Below, piece by piece: positions 63,882 through 64,000 of a stretch of DNA of 64,000 bases. Source of the stretch: Arcanobacterium haemolyticum (GTDB lineage: Bacteria > Actinomycetota > Actinomycetes > Actinomycetales > Actinomycetaceae); assembly GCA_021532125.1 (NCBI GenBank), contig JADYUX010000001.1:124001-188000 (forward strand). Direction: 5' to 3'. How positions within the stretch are numbered: position 1 is the stretch's first letter; the number at the start of each line of letters is the position of its first letter. The translations under genes were made by a program, and so were the position numbers. Under the pieces are notes generated by a model. That model ran no database searches. It was not told the DNA's origin and saw nothing but the letters and a program-made list of their open reading frames with translations.

Positions 63882-64000
63882 TCACTTCCCTGTCGTGCGA
63901 GCAGCTGCAGCGCCAGCCGTCGCCTTGAGCACAGCGAACGCCTTCGGATCAATCACCGCGTACGACAAGAGAGCCTCTGTACGGTAAGCGATCTGGTTAT
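63882..64000 (-). CDS. Major capsid protein, C-terminal end
   Basis: The last 39 residues, NQIAYRTEALLSYAVIDPKA, then FAVLKATAGAAAARTTGK, end at TGA 63884-63882; the gene continues beyond the right edge. The motif RxEALLSYAVIDPKAFxxL is the usual end of HK97-fold capsid proteins, where the last strand folds back. Position before the connector genes agrees. Too short for a firm fold assignment. Confidence 0.75.
   Translation of the reverse strand, partial: NQIAYRTEALLSYAVIDPKAFAVLKATAGAAAARTTGK

Larger units (their letters stand above)
47866..64000 (+). mobile_element. Prophage (siphovirus type), left part; right end outside the window
   Basis: Begins at the 3' part of tRNA-Gly, with an integrase directly downstream, and contains recombinases, lysis, tail and head genes through the window edge. 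The order from the left is integration, small proteins, then (minus strand) lysis and structure in reverse. The major capsid gene is cut. attL is inferred as the tRNA 3' portion; attR was not seen. Codon use and gene packing (many 1-4 base overlaps) differ from the flanking host genes. Confidence 0.9.

Overview
The window looks like chromosome from a high-GC Gram-positive actinobacterium of the Actinomycetaceae type (Trueperella, Arcanobacterium or Schaalia are plausible; the genus cannot be fixed from this stretch alone). The signs are the order rpsP, ffh, glnD, glnB, ftsY, smc, an isoleucine T-box with a very short Stem I ahead of ileS, paired clpP1-clpP2 with clpX and a long trigger factor, several promoters of the leaderless actinobacterial type, and a cell-wall anchor ending in LAWTG.

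Bases 1-47,800 are host backbone. Bases 1-12,784 hold khpA (partial) and rpsP, a CDF metal exporter, then a minus-strand run of an amidohydrolase, ffh, a GlnD without ACT domains, glnB, ftsY, a membrane-anchored protein and smc. There is no amtB between ftsY and glnB, where it often lies in actinobacteria. Bases 12,883-28,500 carry a YdcF-family membrane protein, the PTS-dependent dihydroxyacetone kinase operon dhaKLM, ndk, folC, ileS with its T-box, an SDR, proC, two small membrane proteins, a short CofE-like protein and valS. Bases 28,776-35,503 hold a FadD-type acyl-CoA synthetase, a decayed excisionase-type antitoxin and PIN-toxin pair, and a GntR-controlled operon of a double alpha/beta-hydrolase and a sugar MFS transporter. 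Bases 35,642-41,609 are the proteostasis block (chorismate mutase, clpX, clpP2, clpP1, a Kv-like potassium channel, tig). A 1,128-residue tandem alkaline phosphatase with a sortase-type tail and a DUF2254 membrane protein follow.

From the 3' end of tRNA-Gly(TCC) at 47,817 to the right edge lies a siphovirus-type prophage that the window cuts off. Its left arm reads rightward: a tyrosine integrase, a small degenerate CRISPR-like repeat cluster of type I-E architecture, a small HTH protein, a second complete tyrosine recombinase and two small proteins. After a bidirectional terminator the rest reads leftward: a lysis cassette (coiled-coil membrane protein, holin, NlpC/P60-like hydrolase, amidase endolysin), two tail-tip proteins sharing a C-terminal domain, a Dit-like protein, the tape measure, two tail chaperones joined by a -1 frameshift at CCCAAAA, the major tail protein, head-tail joining proteins and the C-terminus of the major capsid protein. 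Repressor, packaging and replication genes and attR should lie to the right of the window.

The observations most worth a second look are the phage-borne CRISPR-like cluster with compensatory changes in its repeat stems, the tandem wall-anchored alkaline phosphatase, the GlnD lacking its glutamine-sensing domains, the fused hydrolase operon, and the second recombinase of the prophage.
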